Of a stretch of DNA of 64,000 nucleotides, positions 53,466 through 63,423 are shown piece after piece. The position numbers and the translations under genes were made by a program. Source of the DNA: Photobacterium carnosum (GTDB lineage Bacteria; Pseudomonadota; Gammaproteobacteria; Enterobacterales; Vibrionaceae); the NCBI RefSeq assembly GCF_002849605.1, contig NZ_NPIB01000002.1, forward strand, positions 86,520 to 150,519. Direction: 5' to 3'. How positions within the stretch are numbered: the stretch's first letter is position 1; each line of letters starts with the position of its first letter. The notes under the pieces are model-generated. The model was given only the letters and a program-made list of their open reading frames with translations. It did not search any database and was not told where the DNA came from.

Positions 53466-54223
53466 CAAATTATATTTATGTAATCGCCTGTAAATGCTTT
53501 CCCCAGAAAAAATAAATAATAACGCTGATTGTTAAATATGAATTAATATTCAATAAATCAGCATAAAATGATATTAATTTTAAAGTACCAAATTATCCCC
53601 TCCTTTATACGTATTTTACGACTGCGTTTTTATCTCTCGCTCCGCTTGATTTTTTAAAGATATATTTTTCTAATTCGCATTCTTAGGCGATCAACTGTCA
53701 TAGCCTTTAGCATTTATCATTAAATTATAGATAAGCCAGCTATGCAGCTTACAGGCATCAAGAAACACATAATATGATGTAAAACTTAGGTATTGAACTT
53801 AAAATTATAGTTCAGGTTGTCTTTTGCTGTTGTGTATTTTTCATAATCAAAACAAATAAAACAAAATAATAACAATTGCCCATTTAAATTGTTTGAACTC
53901 AAGAAAAATCGAAGATTTGGAGTGAGTTTAAATAATTAAATCTTTTAATGCCTTTTGTTTAAGACCTTTGTTTAAGATCTTTTATTGGGTTAGTTAAGTT
54001 ATTGAATTTAAAGGGCTGAAAGGTGACTTCTCGGGCAGGTTTGAAGACTAACTCGGGCAGGTTTGAAGACTATGAGCTGTATTAAGTAACAGGTTATACA
54101 ACGCTTATGTACACATTATATACATGTTATCAATTTCAATTTTAATGGTTATTGTTGAAATAAAAACAAGCAATAATTAATTATTAGACTTACAACTTTA
54201 AAATTAGTTGTTGTGAATGAAAA
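53466..54223. other. origin region B upstream of second rep gene
   Basis: About 750 AT-rich bases without a gene. Includes two tandem 22-bp iterons at 54031-54074 and AT-rich runs at 53830-53950. The TTGTTTAAGAC/TTTAAGATC-type repeats at 53957-53985 may be part of the unwinding element. Confidence 0.6.
54031..54074. repeat. two 22-bp iterons TCGGGCAGGTTTGAAGAC
   Basis: Copies at 54031-54048 and 54053-54070, 22-bp period. The inverse sequence is found once at 58030-58045 (CTTCAAACCTGCCCGA) and partly at 58264-58279. They are the probable binding sites of the initiator at 54224. Confidence 0.75.
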
Positions 54224-55351
54224 ATGAATATAAACTCAGGCAAATCGTTTTATTTCTTGCCTGAGTTGGATTTATTAATGTCAAAAATTGAATGCGATGA
54301 AGTTGCGATTGCAGATACAGGTAGTAACTGTTTTTTGAAACAATCAAATGCATTAACTACGGCCGCATATACATTAACGCGCAATGAAAAACGATTGATT
54401 TATATCGTTGTAGAGATCTTAACGACAAATAATATTCCAGAAGTCCGTGGCCGTTATGACATTGAAATTCACCATGGCTATTATCATCGGCTTTTTGGCG
54501 GCGGCAATAATGTTGCGCGTGATATAAATGAAGCGTCTCGGCTCTTAAATACACGCGAAGTTATTTTTTATCTTCCAGAAGAAAATGGTGATGGTGATAG
54601 CGAAGACGATATTGCACTTGATGGATTAAGTTGGACAGTCAAACGAGGAACGCGACCAAAATTGGGTCTAACGTTATTATCAATAAACGCAGAAGTAGCC
54701 GATTTTATGTTGGCCACACATCAGTTTACTGGCTACTATTTGCGAGATGTGGCTAGTTTAGATCGTGTTATCTCAATGCGATTGTATGAAAGCATTATGC
54801 AATGGCATAACAGAATGAAACGAAACGAACAATCAGTCACTTTTAGTTATGAGTGGATAATGGATCGCTATCAATTGCCGGCATCCTTGCGAGTTATTAC
54901 TGATTTTCGTAAACGTTTTTTACGAGTAGCAACAAAAGAAATTACAGATAAAACGGATATAGACGTTAGATTTGAAGAACATACCCGTCGAGAAGGGAGA
55001 AAAATAGTATTAGAATCTATAACTTTTTACTGGAGTAAGAAGCGTCGGAACAAAAGCAAGAAATCGTTATGCGATAACGATTATATTGAAACTAAAACGG
55101 CATCACTACAAATGCCGCTTTATGAGTCAATGCAAACAGAATGTTTTATCCTTGCTAGTAAAGATTATCTAAACGCTATTATTAGTAATGGTGCAAAATT
55201 AGAGCTACCAAAACCTTCATGGTTTACACATTTTATTCATGCTCATAAATTTGTTACAGGATTACTGCCTGATCTTAAATATATGAATATTGCAAAAAAA
55301 GTGCTTAGTGAACAAGAGTATAATTTTTTGTCGTCAAAAGGTCATATTTAA
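54224..55351 (+). CDS. Rep_3-family replication initiator B
   Basis: A 375-aa initiator of the RepE/pi type. WH1 includes YTLTRNEKRLIYIVVEILTT (about 45-64) and EIHHGYYHRLF; WH2 has DVASLDRVISMRLYESIMQW (about 183-202), SYEWIMDRYQLP, FRKRFLRVATKEIT and KIVLESITFYWSKKRR, matching the INPAIxEIN and final strand of the family. It is distinct in sequence from initiator A. A terminator follows at 55362-55399. Confidence 0.85.
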   Translation: MNINSGKSFYFLPELDLLMSKIECDEVAIADTGSNCFLKQSNALTTAAYTLTRNEKRLIYIVVEILTTNNIPEVRGRYDIEIHHGYYHRLFGGGNNVARDINEASRLLNTREVIFYLPEENGDGDSEDDIALDGLSWTVKRGTRPKLGLTLLSINAEVADFMLATHQFTGYYLRDVASLDRVISMRLYESIMQWHNRMKRNEQSVTFSYEWIMDRYQLPASLRVITDFRKRFLRVATKEITDKTDIDVRFEEHTRREGRKIVLESITFYWSKKRRNKSKKSLCDNDYIETKTASLQMPLYESMQTECFILASKDYLNAIISNGAKLELPKPSWFTHFIHAHKFVTGLLPDLKYMNIAKKVLSEQEYNFLSSKGHI

Positions 55352-55361
55352 TGTTGCAGCA

Positions 55362-55399
55362 AAAACGAGCCTGTTTAGTTTGTTTGACTAAACAGGCTT
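55362..55399. terminator. bidirectional terminator
   Basis: AAACGAGCCTGTTTAGT-7-ACTAAACAGGCTTGTTT, one wobble, between convergent genes. Confidence 0.85.
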
Positions 55400-55404
55400 G
55401 TTTG

Positions 55405-57816
55405 TTATTTATCGTAGAGAGATCGAAGTTGCTGAACATCAAACATAAACTCTGCGTGACCATCCTTAACATCGCTATCGGGATAAATTGGGAGCTCTAA
55501 TTTACCGCTATCCCCTTGCAGATTAAAACCAATATGCTCAGTTTCACCCGGTCCTACATGTTGTTCATTAATAATCACACCAAAACTGGCATCACTACGG
55601 ACAGTAACTATGCCCTCTTGAGGACCTGTAGCTATGTTTCCTGAGTCAGTATGCAACACGGAAGATGTGATTACGGCTGCGGGTTTGTCGTTCTTTAGTA
55701 ACAATTTTCGGGAGATAGGTAATGCAGTAACAGCTTTTAATTTAATCCAGTTATCAGGCGTATACATAAATGTAACGCTAGATGTTCCGATGTTACCGAA
55801 TGCGTCTTTTGCACGAACTGTTAATGTGTACTGTTGAGACTCAATCATCGCAGGGAAAATACGAGGCTGCTCAATTTTAATTTTATTTTTATCGATATTA
55901 CGATAAGCAAGATAAATGTTATCTTTCGATGGTCCACCTTTCAGAGTGATATCTAAAATCCGTGATTCAGACATATCTGCAATATTTACAGTTAATCCAT
56001 TAATGCCATGAACCATCCCTTTAACGGGTTGGCCGTTGTAATCAATAGTTATTTGTGGTGCCTCAGCATCATTAGTGAATTTTGCTACATTTTTTGTTGT
56101 AAAGTTTCGGTGTGCCTCCATTATGACAGCATCAATATCATATACGCCATCAGGCAGTTTTGATAAATCGAATGCGAATTTGTAATTATCTGAATTTTCC
56201 TCCCATTTTGTACGAGGCACATTTAATTTTTTACCGTTGCTATTGAGATAAGCGTCAGTAATACGAACGGAGTCAAAATAATAGCCTCGGCTTGGTTGAT
56301 TAGCTAAAACGGTTACTATCTTAGTTGATGGCTCCCATTCAGTTGACGTAATTATTGGTAGTGCCGAGTTATTCCAATGAACACTCGCCCATCCTGGTTG
56401 TGAGAACAGTGAGCCGTCCTTATTTTTTAGAGTGGAACCATAGTGCCAATTACCTATTGTTCCCTTGTTGATTTCTTTTGGTGGATCATAGGTAATAACA
56501 CAAGAAGTTTCTCCTGCAGGGATAGTGCAATTACCCATATGTTCGAAAAATTGTTCATATGGACGTGATTGAGCAATAATTTTTGATGCCAAGATCTTAA
56601 CGGGCATCTCATTGACATTAATGTGACGACTCCATGACGACCAGCCTATATCTGAATATTCATAACTATTGCCAAGACGAACAGGTTGTTTTACGACGTC
56701 TTCTGCTAGTTTAAGATTGTAACCATTAATGTATATGCCGCCATACTGCCTTTTATCATGCATTGATACGTAGTTGCCGTCAGTAAATCCATAAGGATCG
56801 GTATAAATCACATATACTGGTTCCCCTTTATCATTATCAATGATCTGAGAATGACCTTTGGGAATTAATCCACCCCTCGCATGAGTGTGAAAGTTATCAT
56901 AAGGCACTTGATACATTGTTTTGACGGGATTAGTGAAGACCTTCATACCAGGCTTGTACGTTTCAAAGCCTTTGACTCCACCAATCGATTGATCTGAGTT
57001 TGGATTATATATAGCCACCAATGACGCACTGCCATTTACGTTGTCGTAATACATTTTTTGCGCGAGTGAATACTCGGTATTACCGGCATTATCATGCACT
57101 TCAAACTGTAATGTGTATATTTCAGTTGCGTTATTAGACGGGAACCAACCGCTACCATTACCAATCGATGCCATTTTGCCTTGGCTGTCATAATTAACTT
57201 TTGATCGCTTGTATACGGAGCCATCTTCGCGCTTAACAATGGCAAATATCTCACTAATCCCAGAGAGTTCATCTGAGATTTCTGTCGCCCGATATTTATT
57301 ATCCTCCCAATAACCGGTATACCAAACATTAGGAGGAACATCTTTTCCGCCGAGGCCCCCGTATGATTGCGCGACGATAGGACCAACTTTTGGCGGAGTT
57401 AGATCGATTGTAATTTTGTCGGTTGTAGTGCTAATTAACGTCCCTTTCAAATCAAGAGTTTCACTAATTATAGAGTATTCACCTGACTGCAGTTTGTTAC
57501 TTACAGTAAATTGCACGCCATAAAATGTTTGGTTATTTACTGTAAGTCGGTCATGAGTATTGATGACGTGACTGGTTTTAGTCGCAATAGTAAGATCACC
57601 CGCGTCTTTTATTGTCATGCGCATACGACGATCTAATCCTGCACTCATCGTAATGGTTACATCGCCATTAGGGTTGAAGAATTTTTGAGATAAGGCAGCT
57701 TCTTTATGTTCGCCTTGTTGATCAGTGTAACCGATAGAGATCACTTCAGCGTTTACTGCTGTCGAACTAATTAATAACGCTATCAATATTCCAAGTTTTT
57801 TCTTGTTAATCATCAT
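55405..57816 (-). CDS. large exported Ig-like/surface protein (DUF4165-like)
   Basis: An 803-aa protein with signal peptide (INKKKLGILIALLISSTAVNA). The mature part is all-beta with repeated Ig-like edges: DKITIDLTPPKVGPIVA near residue 135, QFEVHDNAGNTEYSLAQK, NDAEAPQITIDYNGQPVKG near 585, and LTVRAKDAFGNIGTSSVTF near 665, the xxPP/AGNT features of bacterial Ig-like domains. Similar long Ig proteins are carried by IncHI and IncA/C-type plasmids, where some affect conjugation or immunity evasion; the DUF4165 link is from memory and unsure. Single gene. Confidence 0.6.
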   Translation of the reverse strand: MMINKKKLGILIALLISSTAVNAEVISIGYTDQQGEHKEAALSQKFFNPNGDVTITMSAGLDRRMRMTIKDAGDLTIATKTSHVINTHDRLTVNNQTFYGVQFTVSNKLQSGEYSIISETLDLKGTLISTTTDKITIDLTPPKVGPIVAQSYGGLGGKDVPPNVWYTGYWEDNKYRATEISDELSGISEIFAIVKREDGSVYKRSKVNYDSQGKMASIGNGSGWFPSNNATEIYTLQFEVHDNAGNTEYSLAQKMYYDNVNGSASLVAIYNPNSDQSIGGVKGFETYKPGMKVFTNPVKTMYQVPYDNFHTHARGGLIPKGHSQIIDNDKGEPVYVIYTDPYGFTDGNYVSMHDKRQYGGIYINGYNLKLAEDVVKQPVRLGNSYEYSDIGWSSWSRHINVNEMPVKILASKIIAQSRPYEQFFEHMGNCTIPAGETSCVITYDPPKEINKGTIGNWHYGSTLKNKDGSLFSQPGWASVHWNNSALPIITSTEWEPSTKIVTVLANQPSRGYYFDSVRITDAYLNSNGKKLNVPRTKWEENSDNYKFAFDLSKLPDGVYDIDAVIMEAHRNFTTKNVAKFTNDAEAPQITIDYNGQPVKGMVHGINGLTVNIADMSESRILDITLKGGPSKDNIYLAYRNIDKNKIKIEQPRIFPAMIESQQYTLTVRAKDAFGNIGTSSVTFMYTPDNWIKLKAVTALPISRKLLLKNDKPAAVITSSVLHTDSGNIATGPQEGIVTVRSDASFGVIINEQHVGPGETEHIGFNLQGDSGKLELPIYPDSDVKDGHAEFMFDVQQLRSLYDK

Positions 57817-58390
57817 CTATTTACCACGATTTTAATATTTAGCGTTATTGTAACTAATATTTATATATTTAAATTGTGGTAATGAGGCTTAAATGCCACC
57901 GCTTATTGAAATTATCGTAAGGTGACTACGGGGATATTGTTAATATTGGCATATGGGAATAAACAATAAACGATAGCAATAACTCACGCTATTACTATCG
58001 TTTATTGCAACTTTTTTTGAGTTCGTAATCTTCAAACCTGCCCGAGTTAGAAAATATAATTTTTATTAATCAGTTTGTTAAGCAGCATCAAAAAGCAACG
58101 CAAATTTTTGCATTGTAAAAATCAACTTAAAAAGGCATTATTAATGCAAATAATTAATTAATTCTGTTATTTAGCATGAATGGCTTCAACAGCTTGTAAG
58201 TTGACCTTAGTATGTTAACTACGATTTCAGATAGTAAAAATATCCATTAATAATAGAGGTCTTAAAATCTGCCCGAGTTCGACACTGGATGAAAAAAAAA
58301 CACAAAAAAAACTAATAAAGTCTATTATTTGTCACTTTATTAGCTTTTTATGTGAAATTGATTAGTTAATTTAAACATATTAACTATTTG
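57817..58390. other. gap with scattered initiator-B sites
   Basis: No gene. Contains CTTCAAACCTGCCCGA at 58030-58045 and a partial copy at 58264-58279, both in inverse orientation to the iterons at 54031, plus an inverted pair AATAAACGATAGCAATAA / TTACTATCGTTTATT at about 57967-58005. Confidence 0.6.
57967..58005. terminator. hairpin upstream of the Ig-like gene
   Basis: AATAAACGATAG and CTATCGTTTATT arms (12 bp) around a 15-base loop; terminator or operator. Confidence 0.5.
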
Positions 58391-59650
58391 TTAAACTCTA
58401 CCCCTTTTAGATAGGGTTATTCTAGTTGAGCCAATTTCATCGGTGTAACCATACCAATCATTCGTTTCTAAACATTCCATTAATTCGTTTATTGCGTGAT
58501 GATAGTTTTTTCCTGCGATACGAAAATCATCATGTGATAACTCGAAAACCTCGCATATATCGGCATCAATAAACTCTACGCACACAAACGGAAATGTATA
58601 TCGGGGAATTGGAATGCCAGCCAACCGACCAACATAGCTATACATGTACGCCTGTATGTCATATTTTAAGTCAGCAAAATAATAAATAACTTTTAATGGA
58701 TTAGCCGAGCGAGAGGTTTTTAAGTCTACAGGTACGCCATCGTAAGATAACCAGTCGAAACGCACTTTTAGCCAGCGCCCAGTCTCAGGACAAAGAGCTA
58801 TAACAGATAGTTCTGATATACCGTCTGATAGTAAAGTATCTGCCCACTCATTATTACGTACAGTTTTACATGCTCGATGTGCATCATCCCAGACGACAGC
58901 ATCAATGCCTGTTTTTCCTTGATTTGCCTCTAAATGTCGTTGCTGCATTACATCGAATATAAACTCACCGAGACAAGGATCATGTTCAATTAGGCGTTCG
59001 ATAAGAACGGCTTTAGTTCCTGATAATTTAAGCCCATTCTCTTTACAAAGAGATTTAATATCCTCGCTTGAAGATAATAGATTTGGATTTTCTGCTTGTG
59101 ATAGTTCGCGGAAATAACGGTCATAAAAACCATTTGGTTCTAAGATTAACTCATGAGCATAAGTACCCGCATCCAAGGTGTATTCCATCGCTTTTGATGT
59201 TCGTTTTCGATTAACAGGATCGATGTAATGTCTATAATAGTGCGCGGGAGAAGTTAAGAATTTTTTTATCATACTAGAGCTAAATGCTGGCAGTGAATGA
59301 TAAACATCGTTAGGAATGTCAGTATATATACCCGCAATTAAATCGCCATTAGCATCAAGAAAGTTCGGCTTACCTTGATCGTCATAGCCCGCTTTGACGG
59401 TAAAATTTGCTTTAGCGTTTATATCATCAATATCAGCTCTTTTTGCTGAAATTAGACCTGATTTAATTGTTAATTCCTGTGATTTAGAGTTCACAACGGG
59501 AGTGATGGTGGATGCCGATTTATTAGTTACTTCAACACCTTTTACTTTAACGATCTTCGGCATATTTTTTTGGATTTTTTCTATCATTCCCTTTTCAGGG
59601 TTCCAGTTACTATCCATAACATCGACAAATAAACTACCCATTGAAAACAT
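58391..59650 (-). CDS. RecE/exonuclease VIII-like PD-(D/E)XK nuclease with SAP domain
   Basis: A 419-aa protein. Residues 105-400 follow the DUF3799/RecE C-terminal nuclease: AGIYTDIPNDVYHSLPAFSS, SSMIKKFLTSPAHYYRHYID (about 116-145), AGTYAHELILEP (H of the fold), RFDWLSYDGVPVDLKTSRSA (D and DLK active site, about 298-317) and KYDIQAYMY (conserved QxxxY). Between the His and the Asp there is an inserted SAP-like motif (SSSEDIKSLCKENGLKLSGT, then KAVLIERLIEHD, about 196-227). RecE makes 3' tails for annealing; its usual partner RecT or Bet is not in the window. Confidence 0.8.
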   Translation of the reverse strand: MFSMGSLFVDVMDSNWNPEKGMIEKIQKNMPKIVKVKGVEVTNKSASTITPVVNSKSQELTIKSGLISAKRADIDDINAKANFTVKAGYDDQGKPNFLDANGDLIAGIYTDIPNDVYHSLPAFSSSMIKKFLTSPAHYYRHYIDPVNRKRTSKAMEYTLDAGTYAHELILEPNGFYDRYFRELSQAENPNLLSSSEDIKSLCKENGLKLSGTKAVLIERLIEHDPCLGEFIFDVMQQRHLEANQGKTGIDAVVWDDAHRACKTVRNNEWADTLLSDGISELSVIALCPETGRWLKVRFDWLSYDGVPVDLKTSRSANPLKVIYYFADLKYDIQAYMYSYVGRLAGIPIPRYTFPFVCVEFIDADICEVFELSHDDFRIAGKNYHHAINELMECLETNDWYGYTDEIGSTRITLSKRGRV

Positions 59651-59842
59651 AATAAACCCCTAAAATTCAATCAATTAACCTGTGTATTTATTATCACATG
59701 AGTTCTAATATGCGCTAGTGGCTGATAAGTTTTTGGATAACATCATTTAAAGTAATGCACTTACAACCAAGTAAGAACTTGCACGTTCAAAAAATAGCGT
59801 TACTATTAATTGTTATTATTTTTATCATTGAATGTTCAGGTT

Positions 59843-60544
59843 ATGAATACAGAAAAAAAACGTTACTTATCACTAACAGGTAATTCACCATATTCAGTTT
59901 TGAAGTGGCTACAATACAATAAACAATACCAAGTAATAGAAAAATCAATTATTGACGATCAATTTTTAACATTGGTTTTTAATGATACATTCCGAAAAAA
60001 AATAGCAGCAGATATAGAAAAAGCTAATGATATTTGTACCCGATACAGAACATCATTACTAAAAGTTCTGGATGTGGTGTGTGAAAAATTCCCTATTATC
60101 ACCATTTCCCGCAAAGGTGTAAGTTCTTTTGTTATAACTCTTGTTGTCAATAAGTCTATTGAGCTTACTACTGAAGCACTCACGCTAGAGAAAGCGTTTG
60201 AGGATGCGCGGGTACTTAATAAATCTTATAATTGTGCGCATTTTGCTGATGTAACATATATTGGCAGTTGGTTCTATGAGTTGCCGATCAATAAACAATT
60301 AACCATTCTTTACAAGACAATTATTGGTGATTTTGGAGAGAATTATTACTCCCCAACAATGGATCTGCTAGAGAAGAAACGTATTGAGCATAACATTGTC
60401 GTAGGAACTAAATCATACGATTATTTTATTGATAACATTACGGGTATGAAAGTTTACAACCCTTATCGATTAACATCTGAACCTGCATCTCGCTATGGGC
60501 GATGTTATCTGGATTGGTATCAAAACGTGGAAAAAGAAGGTTAA
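59843..60544 (+). CDS. orphan protein
   Basis: The frame opens at a TTG at 59810; the ATG at 59843 (MNTEKKRYLSLTGNSPYSVL) is more likely, giving 233 aa. Soluble, Lys/Tyr/Ile-rich, with alternating helices and strands; C-terminal RYGRCYLDWYQNVEKE. No motif recognised. It has its own terminator at 60560 and is the only rightward gene in this region. Confidence 0.55.
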   Translation: MNTEKKRYLSLTGNSPYSVLKWLQYNKQYQVIEKSIIDDQFLTLVFNDTFRKKIAADIEKANDICTRYRTSLLKVLDVVCEKFPIITISRKGVSSFVITLVVNKSIELTTEALTLEKAFEDARVLNKSYNCAHFADVTYIGSWFYELPINKQLTILYKTIIGDFGENYYSPTMDLLEKKRIEHNIVVGTKSYDYFIDNITGMKVYNPYRLTSEPASRYGRCYLDWYQNVEKEG

Positions 60545-60559
60545 TTTACAAACGAAAAA

Positions 60560-60603
60560 AATCCAATCAAACAACAGTGCATTCGGTTTGATTGGATTTT
60601 TTG
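60560..60603. terminator. strong bidirectional terminator
   Basis: AAAATCCAATCAAAC-13-GTTTGATTGGATTTTTT, 15-bp arms. Confidence 0.9.
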
Positions 60604-60614
60604 TTGTATTCAGA

Positions 60615-61094
60615 TTACGATTTTGACTTGAAAAACACAGTGGTTAAAGGCCAAAAGCACGACACGATAAATATTATCAACGTCAAAGGAGGTAAGATTT
60701 TAGGAAACAATACGATGTAGTATGTGCATAACCCCGTATGATTTAAGATAAAATCCCAATGTGGAGGATATATTCTTAATTCCTCAGCAAGAATGACCTG
60801 TGTGAACACGCCAGTAATGAATATAATAAATAATACTAAGGATATTAAGTTTATTCGCTTTAGCGTGTTGTATGTTGATCGTGCCTCAGTATCATCATAA
60901 AAATGATTCGCTTTATTGCCAGATAAAATGGTGAGAGCTGAAAATAAAGCAAGCGTAGTGATGGTTGCAGCATTAACAGCATAAATGCTGATTTTCGAAA
61001 GTATTGGTATCGAAATCGTGTACATAGGCATTAAAATGGCGGTAATGAAGGCTATAATAGTCCCAGGTGCCCAATTAAAATCTAATTTCAACAT
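60615..61094 (-). CDS. four-helix membrane protein
   Basis: A 159-aa integral membrane protein with helices at about 9-28, 30-52, 80-100 and 128-150. Charged cytoplasmic loop DDTEARSTYNTLKR between helices 2 and 3. It overlaps the upstream 123-aa gene by 7 bases, so the two are co-translated and may act together. Unknown function. Confidence 0.6.
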   Translation of the reverse strand: MLKLDFNWAPGTIIAFITAILMPMYTISIPILSKISIYAVNAATITTLALFSALTILSGNKANHFYDDTEARSTYNTLKRINLISLVLFIIFITGVFTQVILAEELRIYPPHWDFILNHTGLCTYYIVLFPKILPPLTLIIFIVSCFWPLTTVFFKSKS

Positions 61095-61459
61095 GATTGG
61101 TTCACTTCAAATAAACTCAATGCATTAGCTACACAAAAGTTACTTGGTTTTGTTCCATGGCTAGTATCAAAAAATTCTTTTCTTATACTAACTGCATCTT
61201 CAAGATAAATGAGGTCGTTAGCTAATTCCCATTGCCCATTAGTTAACCAAGATAAGTTATGTATATGGTCTATCGTAAGGATACCCGTTGCGGGTTTTAG
61301 TTGATCAACTAAAAAACCGGAGATTGGTAATCCTTTATCAAGCGGCAGGCGAATGCCAGATGTTGATTCATATGATGTAAACGTTACATTATCAATAACG
61401 GATACGAAAATGTCGTTTTTTTGGCGCAAAATATCGCCAGAACTTGTTAAGTAAAACAT
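61088..61459 (-). CDS. orphan protein coupled to membrane protein
   Basis: A 123-aa soluble protein with mixed strands and helices (FVSVIDNVTFTSYESTSGIR, ILTIDHIHNLSWLTNGQW). Its 3' end overlaps the start of the four-helix membrane protein gene. No family recognised. Confidence 0.5.
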   Translation of the reverse strand: MFYLTSSGDILRQKNDIFVSVIDNVTFTSYESTSGIRLPLDKGLPISGFLVDQLKPATGILTIDHIHNLSWLTNGQWELANDLIYLEDAVSIRKEFFDTSHGTKPSNFCVANALSLFEVNQSC

Positions 61460-61476
61460 AATTAGTATTTATCCTT

Positions 61477-61821
61477 CTAAAAATGCAGTGAAAATGCAAT
61501 ATATTTGAATTGCTGTTGCCAAATAGTTTGGCACTTACAACAGTAAATACATTGTGTTGATAGCAATGGTCCAACTCTTAATTCATCAAAATATGCGGCA
61601 TGAACAAACGAGTTACAGTCTGGACACTTGTTCATGCTACTGACAACAAAGCTGTCATCCCCATTTAATTTTTTAACACTAATAACGAACTGATAGAATC
61701 TTTCGTATGATGTATGGCAGTTACAACAAGTATAATTAGCTAAAAAACCATTTTTACACTCTTTAATATCACACAACAACTCACTACAGCATATTTTGCA
61801 AATATCCAAAACCTTTACCAC
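61477..61821 (-). CDS. double zinc-ribbon protein, Ogr/Delta-like
   Basis: A 114-aa protein with GTG start and two tandem Cys4-type ribbons: CKICCSEL...CCNCHTSYERFYQF (about 8-43) and CPDCNSFVHAAYF...CIYCCKCQTIW (about 65-101). The second half especially follows the phage Ogr/Delta transcription-activator pattern (CPxCxxxx-hinge-CxxxxC, aromatic end). It may be a small transcription factor for late or transfer genes, but length and duplication differ from Ogr. Confidence 0.5.
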   Translation of the reverse strand: MVKVLDICKICCSELLCDIKECKNGFLANYTCCNCHTSYERFYQFVISVKKLNGDDSFVVSSMNKCPDCNSFVHAAYFDELRVGPLLSTQCIYCCKCQTIWQQQFKYIAFSLHF

Positions 61822-61850
61822 CTAAATCTTACGTTTTTAATGACAATTGT

Positions 61851-62549
61851 TCATGAATATATAACACTCAATTTAACATCCGTTAAAGGATAATCATATT
61901 TGATATTAAATTGTGTTATCACTTTAGATATTGCAGGAAGAATAATAGCCAATTTTGACGGTTTAACTATAGTTACTACAGAGGATGAATAAACGTCCAT
62001 TGTTAAATAATCAGTTAACTCACTCTTCGCCATCGAAAATAATGCTGTTATAGCCGACGACATAACTGATTGACGACGAGCGAGGGGTAAATTTTCAATG
62101 TTAAGGTTAAAAATAACGTTAATATTTTTATCAATGAAAACGTCAAGGTAATATTTCTGAAGGGCTAAAGGGCTGATTGTTTTGGCCGCTAGTAATATCT
62201 GATGAGAGTTGTCACTATTTTTAATAATTGTATATACGTTACCATGCTGATGACAACCATCAACCATCCCTTGATAGATCGTTTCGTCGGAACCGCTATT
62301 AATGACAATAGAACAGAAATAATCAGTACAGCACGCTCCGAGACATCGCATACCTGTTTTGAAATTAACTTTATTAAATCGAAACGCCTCTATTTGCTGA
62401 CGTTGATTTTTATTAAGCATTACAGGTACATTTTTTACTAATTGACGAGATTGATCCGTTGTTAAACTAAACGGTAGAGCAATGATGCTTAATTCCTTTT
62501 CACATCCATCTTCACTTAAAACTTGTTTTTTTACTTTAAAATTTTCCAT
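61851..62549 (-). CDS. orphan protein, family B copy 1
   Basis: A 232-aa protein without signal peptide. A Cys/His-rich centre (RCLGACCTDYFCS, DGCHQHGNVY, about 68-107) could bind metal. N-terminal ELSIIALPFSLTTDQSRQLV and C-terminal FNIKYDYPLTDVKLSVIYS parts match those of the 246-aa protein at 62675 (DCVVIPLQIDSDALTLIEAG; FNIRNDIDINTGYLTVHYSI), so the two look like distant paralogues. Function unknown. Confidence 0.5.
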   Translation of the reverse strand: MENFKVKKQVLSEDGCEKELSIIALPFSLTTDQSRQLVKNVPVMLNKNQRQQIEAFRFNKVNFKTGMRCLGACCTDYFCSIVINSGSDETIYQGMVDGCHQHGNVYTIIKNSDNSHQILLAAKTISPLALQKYYLDVFIDKNINVIFNLNIENLPLARRQSVMSSAITALFSMAKSELTDYLTMDVYSSSVVTIVKPSKLAIILPAISKVITQFNIKYDYPLTDVKLSVIYS

Positions 62550-62674
62550 TAGTAATCACTAATCAATTATGACTTGTACAAATATTTTGGCATTAACTCC
62601 CGTATGCGCTAGTGCCTCCAATATACATTGGACATACATTGGATAATTTTATTGTAAGGCAAATACCTAATTTG

Positions 62675-63415
62675 TTAGATGCTGTAGTGAACGGTTAAAT
62701 AGCCGGTATTAATATCAATATCATTGCGAATATTAAATGTGGTAAGTAAGTAACGTATTACACTAAGTGCAGATTTTAACTCGTGTGGGTAAACGGCAAG
62801 ATAAAAGCACAAGTTTGGTGTGGTTGCGTCACTATCAACGTTATAGTTGAACCCCATCTTGTGTAATTTGCTATTAACTTTATTAATCTCGTTTGATTTC
62901 AGTTCTTGAAATTTATCTTTAGTCACCGAGGCTATAATATTAACTTCAGCCAATATATACTCATCCTCACAGCTAGCATCCTTGCGACTTTCGATGATAG
63001 TTGCTAGCTTTAATGGATTGGGGACATAAGCAGCTAGAACTAATTGCCATTCGGTAGGGCTAATTTCGTGAACGGCATAATAAATCCGATCAATTTCTTC
63101 AACGTTGCGTGTTAAATACGCTTTAAGTTCATTATTAGTTAAATGCACTAATTTTTCAGCTAACTTTACAGCGTTAGATAGCGAAGCGTTACCTAACGCT
63201 GCTGTGCAAGATGGAAATGTAAGTGTATTACGTCGAAAATTTTCAATGGTATCAATAGGTACACCGCTCCAACTAAGATTAAATAGTCCTGCCTCAATAA
63301 GCGTAAGTGCATCACTATCAATTTGTAATGGAATAACGACACAATCAAGATCGCAATATTGAGCTTTATCATTTTGATGATTAAAGCGATAACATTTAAA
63401 TGGTTCTAACGACAT
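62675..63415 (-). CDS. orphan protein, family B copy 2
   Basis: A 246-aa soluble protein, paralogous in its ends to the 232-aa protein downstream. Helical centre with SNAVKLAEKLVHLTNNELKA and QLVLAAYVPNPLKLATIIES. It lies 8 bases after the 91-aa gene, which suggests one leftward operon of at least two genes. A motif ATTGTAAGGCAAATAC at 62651 sits in the gap after it. Confidence 0.5.
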   Translation of the reverse strand: MSLEPFKCYRFNHQNDKAQYCDLDCVVIPLQIDSDALTLIEAGLFNLSWSGVPIDTIENFRRNTLTFPSCTAALGNASLSNAVKLAEKLVHLTNNELKAYLTRNVEEIDRIYYAVHEISPTEWQLVLAAYVPNPLKLATIIESRKDASCEDEYILAEVNIIASVTKDKFQELKSNEINKVNSKLHKMGFNYNVDSDATTPNLCFYLAVYPHELKSALSVIRYLLTTFNIRNDIDINTGYLTVHYSI

Positions 63416-63423
63416 TTGCTTAC

